Positions 27,401 through 35,274 of a stretch of DNA of 64,000 nt are shown here, piece after piece. A program made the position numbers and the translations under genes. The DNA lies in assembly GCA_051961995.1 (NCBI GenBank), contig JBQCCR010000014.1, positions 62,001 to 126,000 of the forward strand, given 5' to 3'. Each line of letters starts with the position of its first letter. Position 1 is the first letter of the stretch. The DNA is from 66-474 sp051961995. GTDB lineage: Bacteria; Pseudomonadota; Gammaproteobacteria; Xanthomonadales; Rhodanobacteraceae. Under the pieces are notes generated by a model. It searched no databases. It saw only the letters and a list, made by a program, of their open reading frames with translations, and was not told where the DNA came from.

Positions 27401-27663
27401 ATCCGCACGTAAACCGGACAGTAGCCTTCGCTCCGCAGGCGTGGCACCAGGCCCGCCCGCAGCAGCGAGGTCTTGCCCAGCCCCGATTGCCCGAATAAAA
27501 CGGTCAGCAACTTCCGTTGTACCCGGCGTGCAAGTTCAGCGGCCTCCTCGTCGCGGCCATGGAAATAGGCGCGGGTTTCCTCGGAGTAGGAAAACAGTCC
27601 CAGCCAGGGATTTTCCGGATCCAGCATCACCGCGTCGCCGGCTAGGGCAGTGATGTCGTTCAT
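24454..27663 (-). CDS. membrane-anchored STAND (nSTAND1-type) NTPase
   Basis: A 1069-residue protein. Residues about 15-410 form a STAND-family NTPase: NPWLGLFSYSEETRAYFHGRDEE opening, Walker A GQSGLGKTS at 58-66, Walker B LLIFDQFEE at 149-157, then LREDYLAHLESV and the FVAGGSELANAEIEPSLLSLVCREL helical region. A charged coiled-coil-like stretch (410-445) leads to one membrane segment (about 446-467). The C-terminal 600 residues are helical with TPR-like spacing, a likely sensor or binding platform. STAND proteins are signal-driven oligomerising switches, including NLR-like phage sensors. Its start overlaps the stop of the SIR2-TIR gene (ATGA), so the two are made together. Membrane placement and the TPR reading are inferred from pattern alone. 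Confidence 0.82.
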   Translation of the reverse strand: MNDITALAGDAVMLDPENPWLGLFSYSEETRAYFHGRDEEAAELARRVQRKLLTVLFGQSGLGKTSLLRAGLVPRLRSEGYCPVYVRIDYAPASPPPSEQIKQAIFRATSEAGHWTRPGSSIEGESLWEFLHHRGDLLRDRDGNTLMPLLIFDQFEEIFTLGQADDAGRLRAKQFLEDLADLVENRPPAALEKRLDEDDEAAGQFDFARADYRVLIALREDYLAHLESVKDIMPSITQNRMRLARMNGAQALSAVVKPGGRLVSQEVAEAIVRFVAGGSELANAEIEPSLLSLVCRELNTVRQGQGRREISADLLAGSRDTILSEFYERALADQPAGVRRVVEDELLTESGYRESLAEERVSKALAAAGAAPDALATLVNRRLLRIEERLDMRRVELTHDVLCSVVLASRNQRHAREAREEAERQLAAQREREAAIHRALLRARTIATVCIVLMLLAIAGAIFGLVNMRRARTAELEAQKSRSDAEKLVSFLIEDFYTELAPTGRLDTLGKLAHMTVGYYDSLPSELVTKQTQAYRAMALLREGDALFGSGNIKAAYQHFAEGQSIFEKLRAAGNRGEATTYGLALAWYYQGQGVVGGGHGRATAKQLKDAANLLRPLVYAPNASRRVRQLYAQDLDYLSHALPPEQGVATCDEGRKVLVGLGALDLSDLDATSEYADTADSEARELVTLGRNEQAQQLEQQVYELAEKIIARRPGDLHAMQDRAWAAGLLSDLARLRHDDVARTDFARRAAQAGEDEVRFNPSDLSAWWRWTLGFQFIAEGQFDRGEIAQSIATRRKLLALEQDKRLPSSLGPVVWYQWIALAHTQAGTGDAAAAAQSLKGYTRDAAEYVAGFAADDPRRKLLAIGPHVLDAALKLEQGNAQSAFAEATDATERIASVAYSRDDINTQFLQRTLLSADLYTASWAAIQLGRYAQAEALARRWLTIPSDPTSSAADSENRRSEVQSTLAHAIVGQARLEEARSTLQPALVWYRKQLAAGAHETGFRGDFAYALYVDAIAQSPDAAGRRQRAADLDQAAKLIAGASAEAQKLADMREVSSLIASASASTH

Positions 27664-29048
27664 GCGCTTCTCCCGCTGAACAGTTCGCGCAAGCGGTGCA
27701 GGAATTCCGGCGTGGGCTCGCCGCCGGGCAGCCGCGTCATGTGGACTGCCTTGAAACTTTCCGGCACCAGCGCCGCGGCTTCCGGCGTGTCGTCCATGCA
27801 CACCGGCAGGATGAACACCGCGCCTTCGGCGATGTTGCGTGCACGATCCACCGCGTAGCTCCATTCGCGGCGGAAGTAGGCTTCGTGGCGACGCTGGGTC
27901 GTGGCGGAAATCACCGGCACGAAGAAACTGCAGCGCCCAATGTTCGCGCGGATCTTGCGGTCGTAGTCGTCGCCGCTTTCCAGGCGGTCGAGGTCGAACC
28001 AGGTGGTGAGCCCGGCCGCGTCCATCCCGGCCTTCAGCCGCTGCACCGCCGGCAGGTCCTCGCGCGCGTAGCTGATGAAGATCGCGTTCTCGGGCATTTC
28101 GCGCGCCGGCGGCAGGAACCGCTGCGGTGCGCTGGACCCTTGCTGTGATTGCGCCGGCCGCTGGCGCGCGCTCCAGCGCTGGTGCAGTTCGGCGACGAAG
28201 GATTCCGCCCCGCCGTACACGCGCGTGCGCATGCTGACCTGCTGCAGGAACGCGACCAAGCGCGCATCCTGCAGCGTGTGGTCATCGGCGAACACTTCGG
28301 TGACGTCGCGCGGATCGGACAACCGCTTGCGCTTGGCCATGCGCAGGAACAGCCGCGCCAGCCAATTGGAAAAGTCGCTGCCGATCAGCAGCAGGTGGTT
28401 GTGTTCGAGTTCGTGGAAAAGCTTTTCCGGCGTCAGGTGTTCGGACTGCAGCGCGCAGATGAACTCCAGCATGTCCTCGTCCGACAACACGTACGTCGGC
28501 GAAGCGGACAGCCGGCCGAGCAGGTGGTACACCACGCTGCGGCGCAGTTCGCCGCGTTCGGCCGGCAGGTCCGCGACACGGTTGGGCGTGTAGGAGATGA
28601 CTTCCGTGGAGGGCTGGCCGCCGTAGCGCTCCAGGTTGACTGCGTTCTCCAGCAGCGGATCGAAAGTGGTGGTGACGAACAGATCGAAATCGGTGATCTG
28701 CGCCAGTTGCCGCAACGCCGGCGGCGGCTCGAACTGCACTTCGCGCATGATCGAACGCAGGCGCGTGTAAGCCTCTTCGCGGCGTCCACGCTGGCCCAGG
28801 TAACAGCACATCACATCGTTGAGCGTGAGCGGCTGCGGCAATCCGGCGGTGTCCACGGACAAGCGCGCCGCCAGTTTTTCCGCCAGCCACACGTACAGCG
28901 GGCGCAAGCCGGTATCGGTCTGCACGCGCAGCAGATCGGGGCCGATGATCGGGATGACGCGGTGCTCCTCGATGTAATTGAGGAGATCGTCCCAGGCGTC
29001 TTCGTCGAAGTTCTGCAGCGAATCAGCCGCAACCGGAAGCGTGGTCAT
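27660..29048 (-). CDS. SIR2-like and TIR domain protein
   Basis: A 462-residue protein with no signal peptide. Residues about 10-290 resemble the SIR2-like domain of bacterial defence proteins: VIPIIGPDLL (31-40), FDLFVTTTFDPLLENAV (121-137), YHLLG around His175, and LLLIGSDFSNWLARLFLR (219-236). Residues 322-455 are a TIR domain: AIFISYAREDLP, WFDLDRLESGDDYDRKI, and YFRREWSYA with Glu395 at the usual catalytic position. TIR and SIR2 domains in bacterial defence systems cleave or convert NAD. The Asn expected in the SIR2 TTNxD-type motif is Thr here, so the SIR2 part may only bind a ligand. ATG 29048 is chosen (GGGGGG upstream); a GTG five codons earlier is possible. Confidence 0.82.
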   Translation of the reverse strand: MTTLPVAADSLQNFDEDAWDDLLNYIEEHRVIPIIGPDLLRVQTDTGLRPLYVWLAEKLAARLSVDTAGLPQPLTLNDVMCCYLGQRGRREEAYTRLRSIMREVQFEPPPALRQLAQITDFDLFVTTTFDPLLENAVNLERYGGQPSTEVISYTPNRVADLPAERGELRRSVVYHLLGRLSASPTYVLSDEDMLEFICALQSEHLTPEKLFHELEHNHLLLIGSDFSNWLARLFLRMAKRKRLSDPRDVTEVFADDHTLQDARLVAFLQQVSMRTRVYGGAESFVAELHQRWSARQRPAQSQQGSSAPQRFLPPAREMPENAIFISYAREDLPAVQRLKAGMDAAGLTTWFDLDRLESGDDYDRKIRANIGRCSFFVPVISATTQRRHEAYFRREWSYAVDRARNIAEGAVFILPVCMDDTPEAAALVPESFKAVHMTRLPGGEPTPEFLHRLRELFSGRSA

Positions 29049-29137
29049 GCCGAAGCCCCCCACTGGCCGGTCGAGCTTACTCCAAATGTGATGCAGCGCA
29101 CGGTTTCGCGCCGCCGCCGGCGCCCGATGGTCCTATC

Positions 29138-29143
29138 TATAAT
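29138..29143 (+). promoter_or_regulatory. consensus -10 box just before uvrB
   Basis: A perfect TATAAT ends 6 bases before the uvrB ATG. Transcription would then start at or next to the start codon. No -35 match is seen at 16-18 bases. No LexA-type box was recognised. Confidence 0.5.
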
Positions 29144-29149
29144 GTATGG

Positions 29150-31198
29150 ATGAATGACCGCAACCAGCGCAGCGACGACGTGTTTCAGCTTGTTGCGCCC
29201 TACAAACCCGCCGGCGACCAGCCGCAGGCGATCACCAGGCTGATCGAAGGTTTCGATTCGGGGCTCGCCGCGCAGACGCTGCTGGGCGTCACCGGCTCGG
29301 GCAAGACCTTCACGATCGCCAACGTGGTGCAGGCAGTGCAGAAGCCGACGCTGGTGCTGGCGCCCAACAAGACGCTGGCCGCGCAGTTGTACGGCGAGTT
29401 CCGCGAGTTCTTCCCGCACAACGCGGTCGAGTATTTCGTGAGCTACTACGACTACTACCAGCCGGAAGCCTACGTGCCTTCCAGCGACACCTACATCGAG
29501 AAGGATTCGTCGCTCAACGAGCACATCGAGCAGATGCGGCTGGCCGCCACCAAGGCGCTGCTGTCACGCAAGGATGCGCTGATCGTGGCGACGGTGTCGG
29601 CAATCTACGGCCTCGGCAATCCGGAAGACTATCTGTCGCTGCGCCTGATCCTCTCCACCGGCGAGCGCATCGGCCAGCGCGAGCTGATCCGCCATCTCAC
29701 CGAACTGCAATACACGCGCAACGAGGTGGAGCTGCATCGCGGCACGTATCGTGTGCGCGGCGAAGTGGTGGACGTGTTCCCGGCGGAGAACGAATCGGAA
29801 GCGCTGCGCATCCAGTTGTTCGACGGCGAGGTGGAAAGCCTCGCGCTGTTCGATCCCCTGACCGGAGAAACGGTCCGCAAGATCCCGCGCTACACCGTCT
29901 ATCCGCGCACGCACTACGCCAGCACGCGCCAGTCGGTATTGAACGCGATCGAGACGATCAAGCTGGAACTGACCGACTGGCTGGAACACCTGCGCAAGGA
30001 AAACAAGCTGGTCGAGGCGCAGAGGCTGGAGCAGCGCACGCGCTATGACCTGGAGATGCTGAGCGAGATCGGGTTTTGCTCGGGCATCGAGAACTACTCG
30101 CGGCATCTGTCGCGCCGCTCGCCCGGCGAGCCGCCGCCGACCCTGTTCGACTACCTGCCGCCGGATTCGCTGCTGGTGGTGGACGAATCGCACGTCACCG
30201 TGCCCCAGCTCGGCGGCATGTTCAAGGGCGACCGCTCGCGCAAGGAAACGCTGGTCGAGTTCGGCTTCCGTCTGCCCAGCGCGCTGGACAATCGCCCGCT
30301 GCGTTTCGAGGAATGGGAACGCCGCGAGCCGCGCACGATCTTCGTTTCCGCGACGCCCGGCAAATACGAGCTGGAGAAATCCGGCGGCAGTGTGGTGGAG
30401 CTGGTGGTGCGCCCGACCGGATTGATTGACCCGGAAGTGGAAGTGCGCCCGGCGCGCAGCCAGGTGGACGACGTGCTGGGCGAGATCAAGCAGCGTGTCG
30501 CGCTCGGCGATCGCGTGCTGATCACCACGCTGACCAAGCGCATGGCCGAGAACCTCACCGACTTCCTGCACGAGCACGGCACCCGCGTGCGCTACCTGCA
30601 CGCCGACATCGAAACGGTCGAGCGTGTGGAAATCATCCGCGACCTGCGGCTCGGCAAGTTCGACGTGCTGGTCGGCATCAATCTTTTGCGCGAAGGCCTG
30701 GACATGCCGGAGGTCTCATTGGTCGCCATTCTCGATGCCGACAAGGAAGGCTTCCTGCGTTCGACCGGCTCGCTGATCCAGACCATCGGCCGCTGCGCGC
30801 GCAACCTGCGCGGCAAGGCCATCCTCTACGCCGACTCGATCACGCGTTCCATGCAGGCGGCGATGGACGAGACCGACCGCCGCCGCGCCAAGCAGGTCGA
30901 ATACAACCTCGAACACGGCATCACGCCGAAGTCGGTGCAGAAGAAGATCGCCGACATCATGGAAGGCGCCCGCGAGCCGGCACCCGGTCGCGCGCGCAGC
31001 AAGCAACGCGGCATGACCGAGCGCATGGTCGCCGAGGATCCGGCCGACTACACCAGCCTCGACGCGCACAGCGCCGCCGCGTTGATCAAGAAACTGGAAG
31101 TGCAGATGTACAGGCACGCGCAGAACCTGGAGTTCGAGGACGCCGCGCACCTGCGCGACGAGATCAAGCGGGTGAAAGACCGGGCGTTGATGCAGTAG
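29150..31198 (+). CDS. uvrB: excinuclease ABC subunit B
   Basis: UvrB is the damage-verifying helicase of nucleotide excision repair, loaded by UvrA and nicking with UvrC. The 682-residue protein has Walker A TLLGVTGSGKTFT, the beta-hairpin YYDYYQPEAYVP, DESHVTVPQ (Walker B), SATPGKYE, LREGLDMPEVSLVAILDADKEGF and QTIGRCARN helicase motifs, and a C-terminal UVR motif (ALIKKLEVQMYRHAQNLEFEDAAHLRDEI). The ATG at 29150 gives a slightly longer N-terminus than E. coli; there is no Shine-Dalgarno because the -10 box sits right before it. It ends 10 bases from the convergent polyketide synthase gene. Confidence 0.98.
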   Translation: MNDRNQRSDDVFQLVAPYKPAGDQPQAITRLIEGFDSGLAAQTLLGVTGSGKTFTIANVVQAVQKPTLVLAPNKTLAAQLYGEFREFFPHNAVEYFVSYYDYYQPEAYVPSSDTYIEKDSSLNEHIEQMRLAATKALLSRKDALIVATVSAIYGLGNPEDYLSLRLILSTGERIGQRELIRHLTELQYTRNEVELHRGTYRVRGEVVDVFPAENESEALRIQLFDGEVESLALFDPLTGETVRKIPRYTVYPRTHYASTRQSVLNAIETIKLELTDWLEHLRKENKLVEAQRLEQRTRYDLEMLSEIGFCSGIENYSRHLSRRSPGEPPPTLFDYLPPDSLLVVDESHVTVPQLGGMFKGDRSRKETLVEFGFRLPSALDNRPLRFEEWERREPRTIFVSATPGKYELEKSGGSVVELVVRPTGLIDPEVEVRPARSQVDDVLGEIKQRVALGDRVLITTLTKRMAENLTDFLHEHGTRVRYLHADIETVERVEIIRDLRLGKFDVLVGINLLREGLDMPEVSLVAILDADKEGFLRSTGSLIQTIGRCARNLRGKAILYADSITRSMQAAMDETDRRRAKQVEYNLEHGITPKSVQKKIADIMEGAREPAPGRARSKQRGMTERMVAEDPADYTSLDAHSAAALIKKLEVQMYRHAQNLEFEDAAHLRDEIKRVKDRALMQ

Positions 31199-31208
31199 CA
31201 AGCGCGAC

Positions 31209-32294
31209 TCAGATGATCAACGCCGCCTCGAACATCAGCCCCGGTCCGAAGCCGAGCGCGACGATCGGGCCGGCGATGCCGTTCGCGCGCATGCGTTGCA
31301 GGATGAACAGCACGGTCGGAGAGGACATGTTGCCGTGCTCCGCGAGCACCGCGCGCGAATGATCGCCTGCACCGGCCGCAAGGCCGAGTGAGTCCAATGC
31401 AGCTTGGATGATTTCCGGGCCGCCGGGATGGATGGCCCAGTGCGCGACGTCGTCGATCGTCCATCCGTGTGACGCAAGCCACGGCTCCAGCCATTCGCGC
31501 AGGGAGGCCCGGATGCGCCGCGGTACTTCCAGCGACAGGCCCATTTCGAAACCATGGTCGCCGATGCGCCAGGTCATCGCATCGGCCGAGTCATGCGTCA
31601 GCAGGCTGGCGGTGTCGTGCAAATGCAAGCCGGGGTCGTCGGAAGGCGAGAGGATCGCGGCGCCCGCGCCATCGGCGAACAACGCGTTCGCCACCACCTG
31701 CTGCGGGTTCCAGCCGTAACAGAAGTGCAGGCTGCACAATTCCACGCAGCACAGCAGCACGCGCGCATCCGGTGCGCTGCGCGCCAGCGCGGACGCCGCA
31801 CGCAAGCCGTTGAGCGCGCCGTGACAACCCATGAAGCCCAGATTCAGCCGGCCGACGTTGCGCGGCAAGCCGAGTTGCGCGATCAGTTCGGCATCCAGCC
31901 CGGGCGAGAACAAGCCCGTGCACGAGACCGTGACCAGGTGCGTGATGTGCGCTCGCTCGATCGCCGCATCGCGCAAAGCGGCGTCACAGGCGCGGGCCGC
32001 GAGCTTGCCGGCTTCCTGCGCATAGCGTGAAAGGCGCGCGGCGGTGGTCGGCCCGCGCTCGTCGGTGGAAGTGCGCGGCGGATAGAACGCCTCGATCGAC
32101 GCGGCGTCATCATCGCGATCAAGCAGCACGCTGCCGCGCCGTTGCACGCCCGCTGCGCGATAGATGCGCTCGAGCCACACGCGCTCGCGATCATTGCGGC
32201 AGCAGCGAGCAGCCGCCAGGGAGATCGCGGTTTCCTGCGCGAACGAGCCGGCCGGCGTCGCCGTGCCGAGCCCGCCAACGCGCACCGCGCTCAC
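31209..32294 (-). CDS. type III polyketide synthase
   Basis: A 361-residue chalcone/stilbene-synthase-family enzyme that extends an acyl-CoA with malonyl units and cyclises it to a pyrone or resorcinol. The catalytic triad is visible: Cys157 in LGFMGCHGAL, His289 in WAIHPGG and Asn322 in EHGNMSSP. The GTG at 32294 is chosen because it overlaps the upstream gene's stop in the form GTGA and starts right before the conserved domain; an open extension of 47 codons is not family-like. It is last in a methyltransferase - FAD oxidoreductase - synthase operon, an order like streptomycete phenolic lipid (srs) genes. The product is not predictable from sequence. Confidence 0.92.
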   Translation of the reverse strand: MSAVRVGGLGTATPAGSFAQETAISLAAARCCRNDRERVWLERIYRAAGVQRRGSVLLDRDDDAASIEAFYPPRTSTDERGPTTAARLSRYAQEAGKLAARACDAALRDAAIERAHITHLVTVSCTGLFSPGLDAELIAQLGLPRNVGRLNLGFMGCHGALNGLRAASALARSAPDARVLLCCVELCSLHFCYGWNPQQVVANALFADGAGAAILSPSDDPGLHLHDTASLLTHDSADAMTWRIGDHGFEMGLSLEVPRRIRASLREWLEPWLASHGWTIDDVAHWAIHPGGPEIIQAALDSLGLAAGAGDHSRAVLAEHGNMSSPTVLFILQRMRANGIAGPIVALGFGPGLMFEAALII

Positions 32295-33436
32295 CGGTGC
32301 ACCATCGCGGTCAACCTGAAGTCGCGATTCAGCCACCCGGAGAGCGGCAACACCAGGGCAGGGGCGGCGTTCATCACCGGCAAGGCCGCGCCCAACAGCC
32401 CTGGGCGGCGCAGCACTCGCGACACGCCACGACACGCGCGCTGCCGGGCGCGCACGTTGCGCACGTGAAGCGTGCTCCAGCGCGCGATGATGTCATCGCT
32501 CCACTGCGACACCGCTTCGAGTGCCAGTCGCGCCGCCATGGTCGCGTCCGCGATGGCCCACGCCATGCCTTCGCCGGTGAACGGTTCCACATAGCCCGCG
32601 GCGTCGCCCAGGATCAGCACCCGTTCGGCGCCGAGCGCGCGGCGCGTGCGGGTGAGATGCGGCGTGCCGTGCCAGTGCGCGTCGTGCAACGCCGCCGCGG
32701 CAGGGAAGCCGGCCGAATCGAGTAACCGTGCGATCGCGTGCTCAGGCCCGCCGACCTCTGCACACCACGCGGGATCCAGCGCGGCGGCGATGTTGATGGT
32801 GCCATTCTCCGCGCGCACCAACCCGACGTAGCCGTGATCCGCGCAAGCCATGTGGATCACGCCTGGGCGGTACCACGCCGGCACGTCGCGAACACTCGCG
32901 CCCACGCCGATGCGCGCCCGCGGCGCGACCTGCCATGGGATCTCCGGCAGCAGGCGGCTGGCGAGTCCGCCGCAGTCCAGCACGACCTTTGCGGTGACGC
33001 TGGAGACTGCCGCGCCGGTTTTCAGCAACACTTCGCGGCCATGCTGCGTGACGTCGCCAAGGCTCGCACGCGTATCCGATACGAAACGCGCGCCGGCCCG
33101 GGCGGCAAGCTCGACAAGCATCGCATCCAGACGCTTTCGCGAAATCGCCAAGCCCTCCGGCAACGGAAACTCCGCCGCGCGTGTGCCGCACGCCAGCCGC
33201 ATGCGGGTGTAATCGCAACCGTCCTTCAGCGCGACTCCCGCATTGGCCAGCGCGCGCAGCGCCGCTGCATTCAAGCAACCGCCGCACACTTTCTCGCGCG
33301 GCCATTGCGATTTCTCGACCAGCAGCACGCGCAGCGGCGAACGTGCAAGATGCAGCGCACTGATCGCGCCGGCCACTCCGGCGCCGACCACCACAACGTC
33401 CCACGTGCGCGGCAGATCATCCTGCATGCAATGCAT
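32291..33436 (-). CDS. FAD-dependent oxidoreductase, geranylgeranyl-reductase type
   Basis: A 381-residue flavoprotein with the dinucleotide-binding WDVVVVGAGVAGAISALHLARS near the N-terminus, CGGCLNAAALRAL (GGR-like Cys motif), and RVLILGDAAGYVEPFTGEGMAWAI, the second FAD motif. Such enzymes hydroxylate or reduce lipid-like or aromatic substrates. Lying between a methyltransferase and a type III synthase, it probably tailors the polyketide. The first ATG overlaps the methyltransferase gene by 20 bases; an ATG three codons later is also possible. Its stop overlaps the synthase GTG. Confidence 0.87.
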   Translation of the reverse strand: MHCMQDDLPRTWDVVVVGAGVAGAISALHLARSPLRVLLVEKSQWPREKVCGGCLNAAALRALANAGVALKDGCDYTRMRLACGTRAAEFPLPEGLAISRKRLDAMLVELAARAGARFVSDTRASLGDVTQHGREVLLKTGAAVSSVTAKVVLDCGGLASRLLPEIPWQVAPRARIGVGASVRDVPAWYRPGVIHMACADHGYVGLVRAENGTINIAAALDPAWCAEVGGPEHAIARLLDSAGFPAAAALHDAHWHGTPHLTRTRRALGAERVLILGDAAGYVEPFTGEGMAWAIADATMAARLALEAVSQWSDDIIARWSTLHVRNVRARQRACRGVSRVLRRPGLLGAALPVMNAAPALVLPLSGWLNRDFRLTAMVHR

Positions 33437-34139
33437 CCGGTTGCCGCGACCACGTCATCAGGAAACGTCGCGGCCAGTGCCGCGCGAAACGCGCCCCGCG
33501 CAACCCGGCCTTGTCCGCCAGCGCACGCGCTTCGTCCAGGGTGAGCGCGGCCCGCACCGAGCGCAGGCCGTCCTCGTGGACAATGTGCGAGCGTGACAGC
33601 AACCGCGTGCCGACCCAGGCCAGCGTGTAACCGGCCGGCCCGCGGATCAGGTCGCTGATCAGCAGGTGATCGGCGTTCGCGGCAAGCTTGCGCAGCAAGG
33701 CGATGATCTGCGCATTGTGGAGATGGTGCAGGAACAGCGTGCTGGTGATGATGGTGTAGCGTTGCGGCAGCGCTTCGGCCAGCACGTCCGCATGGAAGAA
33801 CTTCACCAGTTCGCCGGCATGGGATGCATCCAGCGCGGCGTGCTGCAGGGCGGTATCGCTGATGTCGCAACCCTGCACCGTGAGCGCAAGGCCGCGCCGG
33901 CGCGCGCGTTGCGCCAAGGCGATCGCGACATCGCCGCCGCCGCAGGCGACATCCAGCAGCGATGCACTCGCGCCGGGCCGCGCCGAAAGGATGCGCTCGA
34001 CCCCCGGCCACAGCGCCGCCGCCGTGCGGCTGGCCCGGTTGATCCGCTGCAATCCGTGCAGGGCGGCGTGATGCGCGTGCACCGCGAGCGCGGGGTCGTC
34101 CATCAACTCGCCTTCGAGCTGGCGGTGCGCCAACGGCAT
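33417..34139 (-). CDS. class I SAM-dependent methyltransferase
   Basis: A 240-residue UbiE-like methyltransferase: ASLLDVACGGGDVAIALAQRA is the SAM-binding motif I, VQGCDISDTAL motif II, and IITSTLFLHHLHNAQIIALLRKLA the typical post-motif region. It is the first gene of the polyketide operon and may methylate the polyketide or its hydroxylated form. The ATG at 34139 is preceded by GAGGA. The 64 bases to glk hold no other gene. Confidence 0.87.
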   Translation of the reverse strand: MPLAHRQLEGELMDDPALAVHAHHAALHGLQRINRASRTAAALWPGVERILSARPGASASLLDVACGGGDVAIALAQRARRRGLALTVQGCDISDTALQHAALDASHAGELVKFFHADVLAEALPQRYTIITSTLFLHHLHNAQIIALLRKLAANADHLLISDLIRGPAGYTLAWVGTRLLSRSHIVHEDGLRSVRAALTLDEARALADKAGLRGARFARHWPRRFLMTWSRQPDALHAG

Positions 34140-34203
34140 GCGATTCCTCGCTGGGCGGTTCAGGTTACCGCATCCTCATGGGACCGCCGCGAAAGCAGCG
34201 TCA

Positions 34204-35193
34204 TTACATGCCTTTGCGCAACGCCACCGCTGCGCCGAGCAGGCCGGGATTGGGATGCGTGATCACCTGCACGGCCATGCGCTGCATGTACGAGGTGTAG
34301 GTGCCCCTGTCGGTGAAGCTCTGCATGAAGCCGCTGCTGCGGAACCAATCCAGGAAATGCAGCACCAGGCCGCCGGCGATCAGCACGGTGCGCGCACCGT
34401 GGCACATCGCCGCATCTCCGGCCGTGCCGCCGAAGCTCTTGCAGAAGCGATCCAGCGCGCGTCGTGCGTCGGCATCACCGCCACGCAGCGCCGCATCCAC
34501 GATTTCCTTCGGCGTGCGCAGTCCGGGCTGTGGCTCCGGCAGCGCCACCGGCGGGATGCCGCGCAGGGCCGCATCAATGCGCGAAAGGCCGCTGCCGCTC
34601 AGCAGCAGTTCGTTGTATACGCGGCGGTGGCGCGCGGCGATCCAGCGTACGATCTCGCGTTCCTCGTCGTCGGTCGCCGCGAACGAGGCGTGGCCGCCTT
34701 CCGTTTCCACCACGCGCCAGCCTTGCTCCTGCGAACCGACCAGCAGTCCGATGCCGAGCCCGGTACCCGGACCGACCAGGGTGACCGGACCTTGCAAGGT
34801 CCGATGCACTTCACCATGCATCGGCACGCGTTGCGAGATGTCGAGCTGTGGCGCCGCCCACGCGATTGCACCGAAGTCGTTGATCAGTTGCAGGTGATCG
34901 AGCGAGAGCGCACGTTGCAGCTCGCTGCATTTGAACGACCAGGCGCGGTTGGCGAAGCTGATTTCGTCGCTGCCGATCGGCGCGGCCACGGCAAGCGTCG
35001 CGCGCTTCGGTTTCACGCCCACCTGCTCGAGGTAATGCAACGCAGCCTCGCGCAGCGTCGTGAAACGATCGTCGCCGAAAGTCTGCTCGTGCAGGATGTT
35101 CGGCACGGGCGAAGCGAGGTCGGTCAGCGCGAAACGCGCGTTGGTGCCGCCGATGTCGCCGATCAGGCCCGGTTGATCCACGCGTCGTGCCAT
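34204..35193 (-). CDS. glk: glucokinase
   Basis: Phosphorylates glucose with ATP to glucose 6-phosphate. The 329-residue protein has the phosphate loop GLIGDIGGTNARFAL, SFKCSELQRAL, LINDFGAIAWA, the second ATP motif GPVTLVGPGTGLGIG, and the C-terminal TVLIAGGLVLHF. It is the bacterial Glk/hexokinase-fold type rather than ROK. ATG 35193 is chosen, with GGGA upstream; a TTG at 35232 would add 13 residues. As the last gene of the leftward maltose unit it would capture glucose released by the alpha-glucosidases. Confidence 0.95.
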   Translation of the reverse strand: MARRVDQPGLIGDIGGTNARFALTDLASPVPNILHEQTFGDDRFTTLREAALHYLEQVGVKPKRATLAVAAPIGSDEISFANRAWSFKCSELQRALSLDHLQLINDFGAIAWAAPQLDISQRVPMHGEVHRTLQGPVTLVGPGTGLGIGLLVGSQEQGWRVVETEGGHASFAATDDEEREIVRWIAARHRRVYNELLLSGSGLSRIDAALRGIPPVALPEPQPGLRTPKEIVDAALRGGDADARRALDRFCKSFGGTAGDAAMCHGARTVLIAGGLVLHFLDWFRSSGFMQSFTDRGTYTSYMQRMAVQVITHPNPGLLGAAVALRKGM

Positions 35194-35274
35194 GCGCACA
35201 TCGTCCCGCAAAAGCGTCAAGGATAACGTCAAAACGGCGGGCGTGAGCCCCCGTTCGCAACGCCGTGCGCCGCG

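Noticed and set aside
25291..27498. A 735-codon open frame antisense to the STAND gene
   Set aside because: No domain recognised; the opposite strand has Walker motifs and family structure.
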